Made by a program: the position numbers and the translations under genes. Source: CAXQRU01 sp964226685 (GTDB lineage: Bacteria; Pseudomonadota; Gammaproteobacteria; Pseudomonadales; Cellvibrionaceae). From it: DNA of 11,444 nucleotides. The stretch is taken from the NCBI GenBank assembly GCA_964226685.1, contig CAXQRU010000173.1, positions 1 to 11,444 of the forward strand, given 5' to 3'. Positions within the stretch are counted from its first letter, which is position 1. Every line of letters starts with the position of its first letter. Below the pieces are notes generated by a model, which ran no database searches, was not told where the DNA came from, and saw nothing but the letters and a program-made list of their open reading frames with translations. Positions 1 to 6,706 of this stretch are shown piece after piece.

Positions 1-25
1 CTGATGGATAAATAAGAGTCTCAAC

Positions 26-421
26 ATGAAACCATTTTTATTACTGGCCTTTCTAGGATTATTCAATATGGCTTATGCAGACGCTCAAAACTGTACTTCA
101 AAGGTCAAAACTAACATCAGCTTTTATTACAAACAAGATATGTCTATTAACTCAGATATTAGCGCCTTCGCCAAAGGAAAGAGTGACTTAGTCAAATCCA
201 TTGCAAAAGAACACTTCAAAAATTACGTCATTGATTATGAGGCTGTCCTTGCCGAACCAAAAGCCAATGCAAAGGGCCTGATTGAAGTTACCGTTTCATA
301 TACAATAACTATGGATAATGATTATGGAGCAATCAATATTTTAATGCAAAAAGCCCAAGCTTCTGGCCTATCTTTTACAACTTACACAACGGAAGATTGC
401 CGGCAGGAAATTATTCCTTAA
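26..421 (+). CDS. Small secreted protein of unknown function
   Basis: I do not recognise the family of this 131-residue protein. Residues 1 to about 20 form a clear Sec signal peptide: a Lys near the start, a Leu/Phe-rich core and an Ala-Tyr-Ala-Asp-Ala end, so the mature protein is probably periplasmic. The mature part is about 110 residues with only two cysteines, in NCTSK near its start and EDCRQ near its end. They could form one disulfide joining the termini. The region around residues 85-95 (IEVTVSYTITM) looks like a beta strand. An AAGAG sequence 8 nt before the ATG is a weak ribosome site. An in-frame TAA at bases 13-15 may be the end of a preceding gene, but too little is visible to say. 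The last 11 bp overlap the end of the convergent MCP gene, leaving no room for a terminator. Confidence 0.75.
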   Translation: MKPFLLLAFLGLFNMAYADAQNCTSKVKTNISFYYKQDMSINSDISAFAKGKSDLVKSIAKEHFKNYVIDYEAVLAEPKANAKGLIEVTVSYTITMDNDYGAINILMQKAQASGLSFTTYTTEDCRQEIIP

Positions 422-1904
422 CCGTCTTAAAGTAATCCATTGCCTTATGCACGGATTTCGCGCTATCGCTCATACTTTTACTGTTCGCCGTAACTTGTTC
501 CACCAGGGCCACATTCTCTTGAGTGGATCTATCCATATCAATAATTGCTTGGGAAACCTGCTCAATACTTTTCGATTGTTCCTGACCAGACATCGATATA
601 TCGGCAATAATACCGTTAACCTGAGAAATAGATTCAATAATTCTTTGCAAGGATTCGCCAGAGGTATTTGCCAAACGAGATCCATCCTCTACTTTTCGGA
701 CATTTTCTTTGAGTAGCTCAGCAATTTGCTTGGCTGAACTGGCGCTGCGCTTAGCCAAGCTACCCACTTCAGCTGCGACCACTGCAAAACCACGACCACG
801 ATCACCAGCTCGTGCAGCTTCGACCGCAGCATTGAGAGACAGCAAGTTAGTTTGAAAAGCAATACCTTCAATAATATTAATAATCTCATCCACTTTTTTA
901 CTGGATCTATCAATTTCTTTCATAGCTGAGACCACATCATCGACAATTGAGCCACCCTTTTTAGCCTGACCTTGTGCCTCATTTGCTAGTTCATTGGCTT
1001 TTAAAAGGCTCACTGCATTTTGCTTTGTCGTTGCCGTCATCTGCTGCATATTTGAGGCGATGCTTTCAATATGAGACGCTTGTTTTTCAGTGCGATGACA
1101 AAGCTCATCATTACCCACAACCATTTCCGTGGAATAACGGTTGACCTCAACCATTTCTTGCTTAACGCTTTCAATCACATCAGTTAATGTTTCCTGCATT
1201 TTTTTTAAAGCATTTAATAGCAAGCCGATTTCATTATTTTTAGAGACGACTGGAATATCAATCGTCAAATTTCCCTTTGCAATTTCATTTGCCACTTGAC
1301 ACACTTCAGCGATAGGCTTTGAAACAAGCGCCCTAACCAAAAATACCAAGGCAAACACCACAACTAATACCACACACAGCCCCAATAGATATTGCCATAA
1401 GAGGGCAGCTTGTATGTTTTTCTCCATTGCCTCCAAGCTCCAAGCGACGGATAACACACCGGCATAGGAAGAATTTTTACCCGCATAAACGGGAACGCTG
1501 ACAACGATGGTATTATCGAGCTGCTGTACCTTTTTATTCTCCAGCTCTTTTATACCTGAAACATAGCCTAGGTAGTCAGCATTGGTCTGATTGGTACTCT
1601 CGGATGAAAACAATACCTCCCCTTGTGCAGTCATGGCATAAATTGCGGCAACGGATTGGTTATCGGCTTCATATAGATTGTTAAACGATTGCTCAATCGC
1701 TTGAGGTTTTGCCCACCGAAAAGCACCCGACAACTGACCGGCAAGCAACTCAGCAATCACCTGATAATCTTGCGAAACGGTTTTTTTCAGCAATTCTCTC
1801 TGCTGATTAGTTTGGATAAATGTCAGTGAGATCAGGCCAACACTGACCAACACCATAATGATCAGTGCGAGCTTACGCCCTATTGAGAAGAAGCGCTGCT
1901 TCAT
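411..1904 (-). CDS. Methyl-accepting chemotaxis protein (transmembrane, HAMP)
   Basis: This 497-residue protein is a chemoreceptor expected to control the CheA kinase from the inner membrane. Its order is a first membrane segment (about residues 11-30), a small periplasmic domain of about 135 residues, a second membrane segment (about 168-190), a HAMP linker (about 191-244, starting at the conserved SKPI) and the long signalling helical hairpin. The hairpin tip at about 346-384 is canonical, with FQTNLLSLNAAVEAARAG followed by RGFAVVAAEV. One detail differs: the common Arg after EV is Gly (EVGSLA). The C-terminus (FKTVKE) lacks a CheR/CheB-tethering pentapeptide. The start ATG lies 5 nt after the stop of the upstream Cache gene. 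Its GAGGAG ribosome site sits within that gene's last codons, so translation is probably coupled. The ligand is unknown. The family assignment is certain; a joint role with the neighbour is inferred. Confidence 0.95.
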   Translation of the reverse strand: MKQRFFSIGRKLALIIMVLVSVGLISLTFIQTNQQRELLKKTVSQDYQVIAELLAGQLSGAFRWAKPQAIEQSFNNLYEADNQSVAAIYAMTAQGEVLFSSESTNQTNADYLGYVSGIKELENKKVQQLDNTIVVSVPVYAGKNSSYAGVLSVAWSLEAMEKNIQAALLWQYLLGLCVVLVVVFALVFLVRALVSKPIAEVCQVANEIAKGNLTIDIPVVSKNNEIGLLLNALKKMQETLTDVIESVKQEMVEVNRYSTEMVVGNDELCHRTEKQASHIESIASNMQQMTATTKQNAVSLLKANELANEAQGQAKKGGSIVDDVVSAMKEIDRSSKKVDEIINIIEGIAFQTNLLSLNAAVEAARAGDRGRGFAVVAAEVGSLAKRSASSAKQIAELLKENVRKVEDGSRLANTSGESLQRIIESISQVNGIIADISMSGQEQSKSIEQVSQAIIDMDRSTQENVALVEQVTANSKSMSDSAKSVHKAMDYFKTVKE

Positions 1905-1909
1905 AACAA

Positions 1910-2473
1910 CTACAGCTCCTCAATCGATATTCCAACAGTTACCGCGCCAATAACCTGCCCCGTGGAATCGACGACGGGCAAACTCAGTTGAGCTTGATAG
2001 GTTTGAGTTGACTCATCAAACTCAACCTCACTGACATGAATTGCATCCGCGCCTTTAAGAAAAGTGCTTTTCCACTTCGCTTCATCTCCCTGCCAGTAAT
2101 CTGAGGTAATATCACTTTGCCCAACATTTAAGCCCCTATTATCCATAAGAAATATTTCGGTGTACTTACCCTCAGATTGGGCTTTTTTCTCCTTCAAAAA
2201 ACCCGACACATCCTTAGACATAACTTCATCAACTAAGGGTTTTGCGGCACCTGAAACTTCTGCCCGCCACTGCTTATCAAGTTTATCGATATCTGTTTGA
2301 GTGAGAGATGCGTGTTTTTCATTTTGAGATTTAATACCACTGACAACCAAATCATGGCTTAGCCAAGTTTTTATCTCAGGAATTAATGATTTCACGTAAT
2401 CATCTACCTCATTGGCTAGGGCAGATAAGGGAAAGATACAAACCAAAACAATCAGAGATAAAATATTTTTCAT
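1910..2473 (-). CDS. Periplasmic PDC/Cache-type sensor protein
   Basis: This 187-residue secreted protein has a signal peptide at residues 1-20, with a likely cut after Ala-Leu-Ala. A helical region follows (about 22-100), then a PDC/Cache-like sensor fold (about 104-187). The diagnostic stretch is EIFLMDNRGLNVGQSD followed by TSDYWQGDEAKW at about 123-134. The end is Ala-Val-Thr-Val-Gly-Ile, the last strand seen in Cache domains (GxxxGAVTVGI type). There is no membrane anchor beyond the signal peptide and no output domain, so it should be a free periplasmic protein. Such stand-alone Cache proteins are known from other gammaproteobacteria; I recall the family from memory and cannot verify it here. 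It is the first gene of a two-gene unit with the MCP, and an AGAGGG ribosome site precedes the ATG. I infer that it is an accessory ligand sensor for that MCP. Confidence 0.85.
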   Translation of the reverse strand: MKNILSLIVLVCIFPLSALANEVDDYVKSLIPEIKTWLSHDLVVSGIKSQNEKHASLTQTDIDKLDKQWRAEVSGAAKPLVDEVMSKDVSGFLKEKKAQSEGKYTEIFLMDNRGLNVGQSDITSDYWQGDEAKWKSTFLKGADAIHVSEVEFDESTQTYQAQLSLPVVDSTGQVIGAVTVGISIEEL

Positions 2474-2619
2474 GCCAAGTGCCCTCTAAAAACATTAGAT
2501 CCCTACAGTGTAGACAGAAAATGAAAAATCGCACTGCATATTTTTATTTTTTGCAAAACAGGACTACATCATAACCGCTTAAAATAAAAGGTTATTGCAT
2601 GACGCTCAGTGATAATTTT
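2474..2619 (-). promoter_or_regulatory. Probable control region of the Cache-MCP unit
   Basis: This 146-bp gap must hold the promoter of the Cache-MCP unit, because the upstream HKD gene ends before it. It is very AT-rich. An 11-bp dyad, CTACA-G-TGTAG, lies at 2503-2513, 30 bp before the ATG, where an operator would fit. A second inverted repeat, ATAACC/GGTTAT (2571-2576 and 2590-2595), lies just downstream of the HKD gene. It lacks a T-run, so I do not call it a terminator. I could not place convincing -35 and -10 boxes. Confidence 0.35.
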
Positions 2620-3957
2620 CTACAAAAAACCGGCAATGACATCGCTGATATAGTGCTCCCAGTCCACTTCAATCGGCGTTGTCACTTCCACGGATTTTTC
2701 AAAATCTTTTTCAAATAAATCTTGCTTCATTTTGGCAATCGTTGTTGGGTCTGAAAACGCCAAATTACTCTCCTGGTTAACATAGAGACTCAACATATCA
2801 TAGTTCGCACTCCCAACACTGGCCCAATCATCGACCATAATAGCTTTTAAGTGCGTCATACCCGGATAAATAAAGACTCGCACGCCGTGCTCTAAAAAAC
2901 GATTGACTAGCAATTCATTGCTCTTTGCCATAATTTGAATATCGTTAACACCTGGAAAAATAATGCGTACATCCACACCCCGATAACGCGCAGCAATAAT
3001 GGCGTCAATCAAGCGATTATCTCTAAAATAAGGGTTCTCTAAAAAGATATAAGACTGAGCGCGTTTTATCGCACCCAAACTGACCTTGTGAATTTCTGCC
3101 TTAGCCGTTGAGGTCGATAGCACGTGAATAGGAAAGGCACCCTCTGGTTTAGCAATATTTTTTCTAAGCGGCTTACAAAAAGCCAGTAAGTGACCAAGGT
3201 CTCCACTCGGCCCAGCATGCGCCCAAGCTTTGTCAAATTGCTTTTCATAAATACTGATAACCGGGCCTTTTACTTGCATCATTAAGTCGTGCCAATGATG
3301 ACGATACTCTCGACCAATATTAATACTACCGGTAAACAAGGTATCGCCATCAATTAATATTGCTTTATTATGATCACCCGAAAACCAGGGGTTGGGGCTT
3401 CGACGAACTTGCACCCCCTCAGCCGCCATATAATCACCAATATCATCGGGTGACTCGAAAGACTCTGGCGTATTAGGATTAGGCTTGAGCGCCGCAAAAC
3501 GATAACCCAAATCATCCATTAATACTCTGACCCGAACATTGGTTTGAGCCTTCAGTTGATCGGCCACAACCGTTGCCACATCATCATTATCAAAAATGTA
3601 CATGCGCACATCAATAGACTGCTGACTTTTCTCAATTGCCTCATGAAGCACCGAGAAAAATCGCTGACCATCTATCAAAAAATCAATGGTGCCCATCATA
3701 GGCGGATAATACAGTTTACTCGATAGCCACCGGTTCCAAGAGTCTAAATCCATACCAGAGCGCTCTACCACGGCCGGGGGATTGGCATTATAGGGCAACC
3801 AGCGCCGCAAAATCACACTATGAACGGCTGCCATGATAATAGACAGCAAACGCCCTAATAAGGTTAAAGGATTTTTGAACAGCAGCAATACATGGCTATA
3901 AAATACCAAGCGCGCGAGTAGCCTCAGATCTTTAAATGCGGAACGTTTTTGCTGCAT
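2620..3957 (-). CDS. Phospholipase D / cardiolipin synthase-like protein
   Basis: This 445-residue protein belongs to the phospholipase D superfamily, which moves phosphatidyl groups through a covalent phosphohistidine. Both HKD motifs are complete. The first is HNKAILID (His196, Lys198, Asp203), followed by GSINIGREY. The second is HLKAIMVD (His369, Lys371, Asp376), followed by GSANYD. The overall plan, with motifs about 170 residues apart and a 'VNQESNLAF' stretch after the second, resembles bacterial cardiolipin synthases of the ClsA/ClsB/ClsC type. Residues about 12-50 are hydrophobic and basic and may bind or cross the inner membrane, but they do not form the clear double-membrane anchor of ClsA. 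It is probably a cardiolipin synthase or related phosphatidyltransferase; a phospholipase or nuclease role cannot be excluded. The ribosome site before the ATG is poor. It stands alone, transcribed away from the cytidylyltransferase operon. Confidence 0.88.
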   Translation of the reverse strand: MQQKRSAFKDLRLLARLVFYSHVLLLFKNPLTLLGRLLSIIMAAVHSVILRRWLPYNANPPAVVERSGMDLDSWNRWLSSKLYYPPMMGTIDFLIDGQRFFSVLHEAIEKSQQSIDVRMYIFDNDDVATVVADQLKAQTNVRVRVLMDDLGYRFAALKPNPNTPESFESPDDIGDYMAAEGVQVRRSPNPWFSGDHNKAILIDGDTLFTGSINIGREYRHHWHDLMMQVKGPVISIYEKQFDKAWAHAGPSGDLGHLLAFCKPLRKNIAKPEGAFPIHVLSTSTAKAEIHKVSLGAIKRAQSYIFLENPYFRDNRLIDAIIAARYRGVDVRIIFPGVNDIQIMAKSNELLVNRFLEHGVRVFIYPGMTHLKAIMVDDWASVGSANYDMLSLYVNQESNLAFSDPTTIAKMKQDLFEKDFEKSVEVTTPIEVDWEHYISDVIAGFL

Positions 3958-4048
3958 AACAACTTCGCCTATATAACAAACCCGCCGTTAGGCAGCTATT
4001 TTTGATAGATTCTAAAATATAAGAACAAATTACTCTATACTTAAGCCT
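3958..4048. promoter_or_regulatory. Divergent promoter region
   Basis: This 91-bp gap separates the HKD gene (-) from the cytidylyltransferase operon (+), so both promoters should lie here. On the plus strand a near-consensus -10 box, TATACT (4036-4041), lies only 7 bp before the first ATG of the operon, and no Shine-Dalgarno sequence is visible. If this box is used, the mRNA would be leaderless or nearly so. TTGATA at 4002-4007 resembles a -35 box but is too far from TATACT. On the minus strand an AT stretch (TTATAT near 3970) is a possible -10. All box calls are by eye. Confidence 0.3.
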
Positions 4049-4765
4049 ATGATGAAACCAGAACATGTCTTAGGGCTACTTCCGGCACGAGGTGGTTCCA
4101 AAGGCATTAAAAATAAAAATATTCGCCCTCTACTAGGGCAACCACTCATCACTTGGGCCGCAAACGCCTTGCTTGCCGCCAAGGGAATTGCGCGCGCCAT
4201 TTGTTCAACTGATTGCCCAATGATTGCCGAGCACGCTCGCAGCGCTGGTTTAGAAACCCCTTGGTTGAGACCACCGGAACTTAGCGGCGATACCGCAATG
4301 GTTACCGATGTTCTATTACATGCCCTAGATGAGCTGGAAGATCCCAACCACCCTTATACCCACATTGTGCTGGTGCAAGCCACGACCCCAACGGTAATGG
4401 CAAGCGACATAGAGCAAGGGCTCGAATTAATTCGACAAGGGGCTAACACCGTTATCAGCGGCTTTTTAGCCAGTAGCCAACATCCGAGCTTAATGTATAC
4501 TGTGGATGAACAACAGCAAGTGCATTGGTTATTTGATAAGCTTGGTCACAGTGCGAGGCGGCAGGATTTTCCACCCATCTTTGTGCGCACGGGCTTGGTC
4601 TATATTGTGGACACCAACACATTGCGTCATCGTCACAGTTTGTATGGGGATATCATTAAAACATTGATAGTAGATGAACAGCGCGCCGTAACCATTGACG
4701 AAGAGCAAGATTTTATTCGAGCCGAACAACTAATGGAGACCCTCTATGGTAGACCCAAAAGGTGA
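4049..4765 (+). CDS. CMP-nonulosonate (acylneuraminate-type) cytidylyltransferase
   Basis: This 238-residue protein belongs to the CMP-N-acylneuraminate synthetase family, which couples CTP to a nonulosonic acid (sialic, legionaminic or pseudaminic type) and releases pyrophosphate. Seen motifs are the nucleotide-binding PARGGSKGIKNKNI (12-25), RPPELSGDTAMVTDV (74-88), VQATTP (109-114), RRQDFPPIFVRTG (170-182) and the C-terminal TIDEEQDFIRAE (215-226). Length fits a single-domain enzyme. Two details depart from typical members: the usual QPTSPLR is QATTPTV, and the metal-binding pair written D-I-D in many members reads T-I-D (Thr215, Asp217). It is probably active but may prefer a different acidic sugar. 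The start is ATG 4049 or ATG 4052; no ribosome site separates them. It overlaps the methyltransferase by 20 bp. No neuB-, neuC- or glycosyltransferase-like gene is nearby, so substrate and destination are unknown. Confidence 0.85.
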   Translation: MMKPEHVLGLLPARGGSKGIKNKNIRPLLGQPLITWAANALLAAKGIARAICSTDCPMIAEHARSAGLETPWLRPPELSGDTAMVTDVLLHALDELEDPNHPYTHIVLVQATTPTVMASDIEQGLELIRQGANTVISGFLASSQHPSLMYTVDEQQQVHWLFDKLGHSARRQDFPPIFVRTGLVYIVDTNTLRHRHSLYGDIIKTLIVDEQRAVTIDEEQDFIRAEQLMETLYGRPKR

Positions 4766-5597
4766 TGTTAGCGCATTTGATAAAAACTGGCGCGAACGGC
4801 CAGAAACTCAATATCTTCATTGGACAAGGGGCGAGCCTGCCAATCAAATTCAACTAGCATTCAGGCGCCACTGGCTAACGTTCAACCGCCTACTCGATGG
4901 CAAGGTGGGGCAAAAGCGCTGTTTGGAAGTTGGCTGCGGCCGCGGCTCACTCAGCGCCTACTTTGCCGACGATGGCTGGAATTGCACTTTGCTCGACTTA
5001 TCTCCAACAGCCATTGAGCGAGCACAAAGTGCTTTCGCCCAAGAAGGCTTGAGTGCTCAATTCGATGTTGGCGATTGTTTGGCATTGCCATACGAGGATA
5101 ATCACTATGATTTGGTGTTTTCGATTGGACTTTTAGAGCACTTCGAAGCCATTGATCAAGTAATCTCAGAACAAGCACGTATTTTGACCCCAGGAGGCTT
5201 ATTTATTGGCTATGTCGTTCCTCATATTCCCGACAACTTGCAACGTGATTTTGAGTGGGTCAACGATTTGCTAAGAGCCTTACTGCCTTCAGAAACAGCC
5301 GATGCGCAATCGGGGAAAGCCGAAGTCTATCGATCAGACGCGCTTTCACCCCCCTACCTCAAAGCAATGACCAACTCAGGTTTAGTCGATTGCCAACATA
5401 TCGGCGCTTACTCTCTACCTATGATCAGCCACTCGCCAGAGTTCCCATTCTCCCTATTGCCGGAGGCAGGCGAACAAGTTTTAGTCAACACCTTCAACCA
5501 ATGGTTACTTGAACGGGAGCAGAAAACCGGTGGAGATCCCTGGCTCTGCGAAGAGGGACAAGGACAGGCATTTTTAGTTTGGGGACGCAAGGCTTGA
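4746..5597 (+). CDS. Class I SAM-dependent methyltransferase
   Basis: This 283-residue protein has the Rossmann-type methyltransferase fold that uses S-adenosylmethionine. Motif I is LEVGCGRGSLSAYF (60-73), the acidic end of strand 2 is LLDLS (82-86), and motif II is the GDCLALPYEDNHYDLVFS stretch (109-126). The post-motif 'LLEHF' and 'ILTPGG' (146-151) follow. About 120 further residues give an unrecognised C-terminal part that may shape the substrate site. The ATG lies inside the cytidylyltransferase gene with a GGAG site about 7 nt before it, so it is translationally coupled. The close pairing suggests that it acts on the same acidic sugar or on its glycoconjugate, for example by O- or N-methylation. 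The sequence alone cannot tell this from an unrelated small-molecule methyltransferase. It ends 5 bp from the convergent PPK2 gene with no clear terminator. Confidence 0.85.
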   Translation: MVDPKGDVSAFDKNWRERPETQYLHWTRGEPANQIQLAFRRHWLTFNRLLDGKVGQKRCLEVGCGRGSLSAYFADDGWNCTLLDLSPTAIERAQSAFAQEGLSAQFDVGDCLALPYEDNHYDLVFSIGLLEHFEAIDQVISEQARILTPGGLFIGYVVPHIPDNLQRDFEWVNDLLRALLPSETADAQSGKAEVYRSDALSPPYLKAMTNSGLVDCQHIGAYSLPMISHSPEFPFSLLPEAGEQVLVNTFNQWLLEREQKTGGDPWLCEEGQGQAFLVWGRKA

Positions 5598-5602
5598 ACA
5601 GG

Positions 5603-6361
5603 CTAAGGTAGAATATCGGAGCCAGCTTGCATCACTTGCACCACATCTGGGTCGTGATGAAGCCGCTCTCCCGTATCGCCTTTTTTTTCATATTCCACCT
5701 GACTTAGCACATAGCGCATTGCCTCCATTCGACCTCGATCCCGGTCATTACCCCGAACGACCACCCAGGGGCATCGAGCTTTTGATGTGGCTGCAAACAT
5801 CTGATTTTTGTAACGGGTAAACTCATGCCACTTAGCTTGGGCCTGTGCATCGACCGTGCTCAACTTCCAGTGCTGGAGCGGATTCGTTTTACGCGCCTCC
5901 AAACGCTTCTTTTGTTCCTTAGGATCGATCGAAAACCAAAATTTGATAATTTTGACACCATCCTCCAATAGCATTTTTTCAAAAATGACAACCTGACGCA
6001 TAAATAAATCGTATTGCTCCGGAGTGCAAAAGCCCATCACCGGCTCAACCACCGCGCGGTTATACCAACTTCGATCAAAAAAGGAAATTCGCCCAGGATC
6101 GGGAAGATGGTGCACATAACGCTGGAAATACCATTGCCCCATTTCGACTTCACTAGGCTTTGATAGGGCTATGATCCGGTAATAGCGAGGGTTTAAAAAG
6201 CGCACAAAACGCATGATGGCACCGCCCTTGCCAGCCGTGTCGCGCCCTTCAAAGATAATCACTAGGCGTTCTCGATGGGAATGCAAATGTTGTTGCATCC
6301 AAACCATCTCTGTTTGCAAATTAATGTACTCGGGATCATTTTCGAGAGAGTGCAGCGGCAT
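5603..6361 (-). CDS. Polyphosphate kinase 2 family protein
   Basis: This protein of 252 residues (from ATG 6361) belongs to the PPK2 family, which moves phosphate between inorganic polyphosphate and nucleotides in the cytoplasm. Walker A is GRDTAGKGG (about 39-47), with the usual FEGRD context. Walker B is SFFDRSWYNRA (about 93-103). The lid and its WKLS follow at about 156-168. FWFSIDPKEQKKRLEAR (about 141-157) and the WHEFTRYKNQM helix (about 178-188) also match the family. In the lid the common Asp before Pro is Asn (KTNP). Size and motif set fit a one-domain class I enzyme, which usually makes ADP to ATP or GDP to GTP from polyphosphate; the preferred nucleotide cannot be read from motifs. 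A TTG at 6367 in the same frame could add two residues, but I prefer the ATG. Neither start has a good ribosome site. Confidence 0.92.
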   Translation of the reverse strand: MPLHSLENDPEYINLQTEMVWMQQHLHSHRERLVIIFEGRDTAGKGGAIMRFVRFLNPRYYRIIALSKPSEVEMGQWYFQRYVHHLPDPGRISFFDRSWYNRAVVEPVMGFCTPEQYDLFMRQVVIFEKMLLEDGVKIIKFWFSIDPKEQKKRLEARKTNPLQHWKLSTVDAQAQAKWHEFTRYKNQMFAATSKARCPWVVVRGNDRDRGRMEAMRYVLSQVEYEKKGDTGERLHHDPDVVQVMQAGSDILP

Positions 6362-6471
6362 TATCAATCCAATCGTAGTGGCAACACGCTCATTATGCCG
6401 ATAATTTCACAGATACTGCGTTTCTTTTTGCGCCAATATTATTACTGGTAAGGAGGAATGATTTATTAGGA

Positions 6472-6515
6472 GCATTCGGATAAAATTTGTCTGCTCGCAC
6501 TCACAGACCGAATGC
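6472..6515. repeat. Nested inverted repeat, possible structured RNA or operator
   Basis: GCATTCGG at 6472-6479 and CCGAATGC at 6508-6515 form a perfect 8-bp inverted repeat. Inside it, GTCTG (6489-6493) and CAGAC (6504-6508) form a second pair. As RNA, GCATTCG pairs with CGAATGC and GTCTG with CAGAC, giving 12 pairs with a one-sided bulge of about 10 nt and a 10-nt loop. A T6 run follows 23 bp later, which would suit a short transcript, but the hairpin is not adjacent to it. The function is unknown. Confidence 0.35.
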
Positions 6516-6644
6516 ATAGCATGGCCGTTGCCGAAGCCTTTTTTGACAGAACCTAATATGGATACGCAAACCAATGATTTTCATAATCACCACCTGCGAC
6601 AAAAGCCGTAGAGAATAAATCTGTGATTTACAGGGTATTACCCT

Positions 6645-6681
6645 TAGGCTACAATCGTTAACGATTAGATTGCAAAGCCTA
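6645..6681. promoter_or_regulatory. 14-bp palindrome inside a larger dyad before the c-di-GMP gene
   Basis: AATCGTTAACGATT (6653-6666) is a perfect 14-bp palindrome. It sits within a wider dyad: TAGGCT (6645-6650) pairs with AGCCTA (6676-6681), and CAATC (6652-6656) with GATTG (6668-6672). The dyad ends 25 bp before the ATG of the PAS-GGDEF-EAL gene, a position fit for a repressor or activator site, or for a hairpin in the mRNA leader. No c-di-GMP riboswitch motif that I know is present. The coding start lacks a Shine-Dalgarno sequence, so a leader structure could matter for translation. Confidence 0.45.
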
Positions 6682-6706
6682 CTCTTTTTGGCAAAAAATA
6701 ATAACT

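Larger units (their letters stand above)
6362..6706. other. Gene-free stretch with several dyads
   Basis: This 345-bp stretch lies between divergently transcribed PPK2 (-) and the c-di-GMP gene (+) and has no convincing gene. It should contain both promoters. A perfect AAGGAGG at 6451-6457 is followed at once by ATG-ATT-TAT-TAG, which is too close and too short to be a gene. The frame from 6470 to 6553 is open for 27 codons but shows no start with a ribosome site and no family I know. A T6 run lies at 6539-6544. Dyads at 6472-6515, 6633-6643 and 6645-6681 are described separately or below: 6633-6643 is GGGTA-T-TACCC. Confidence 0.5.

Noticed and set aside
2571..2595. ATAACC/GGTTAT hairpin as terminator of the HKD gene
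   Set aside because: The stem is only 6 bp, the loop 13 nt, and no T-run follows on the minus strand.
2520..2600. Possible FliA (sigma-28) promoter before the Cache-MCP unit
   Set aside because: Partial matches such as GCGATTTT exist, but no pair of boxes has the required spacing.
4746..5597. Ubiquinone-type (UbiE/UbiG) methyltransferase
   Set aside because: Only general class I motifs are visible, the C-terminal part does not match what I know of those enzymes, and the context points to a sugar pathway instead.
6451..6469. Perfect AAGGAGG followed by ATG ATT TAT TAG
   Set aside because: The spacing from the ribosome site to ATG is 1 nt and the frame ends after three codons; no longer frame starts at a usable distance.
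6470..6553. Open stretch of 27 codons, with in-frame ATGs at 6512 and 6521
   Set aside because: It has no ribosome site, is very short and resembles no family I know; its start overlaps the inverted repeat, which explains the sequence better.
6600..6706. c-di-GMP riboswitch before the PAS-GGDEF-EAL gene
   Set aside because: I see none of the conserved GEMM sequence elements; the dyads here are of another kind.
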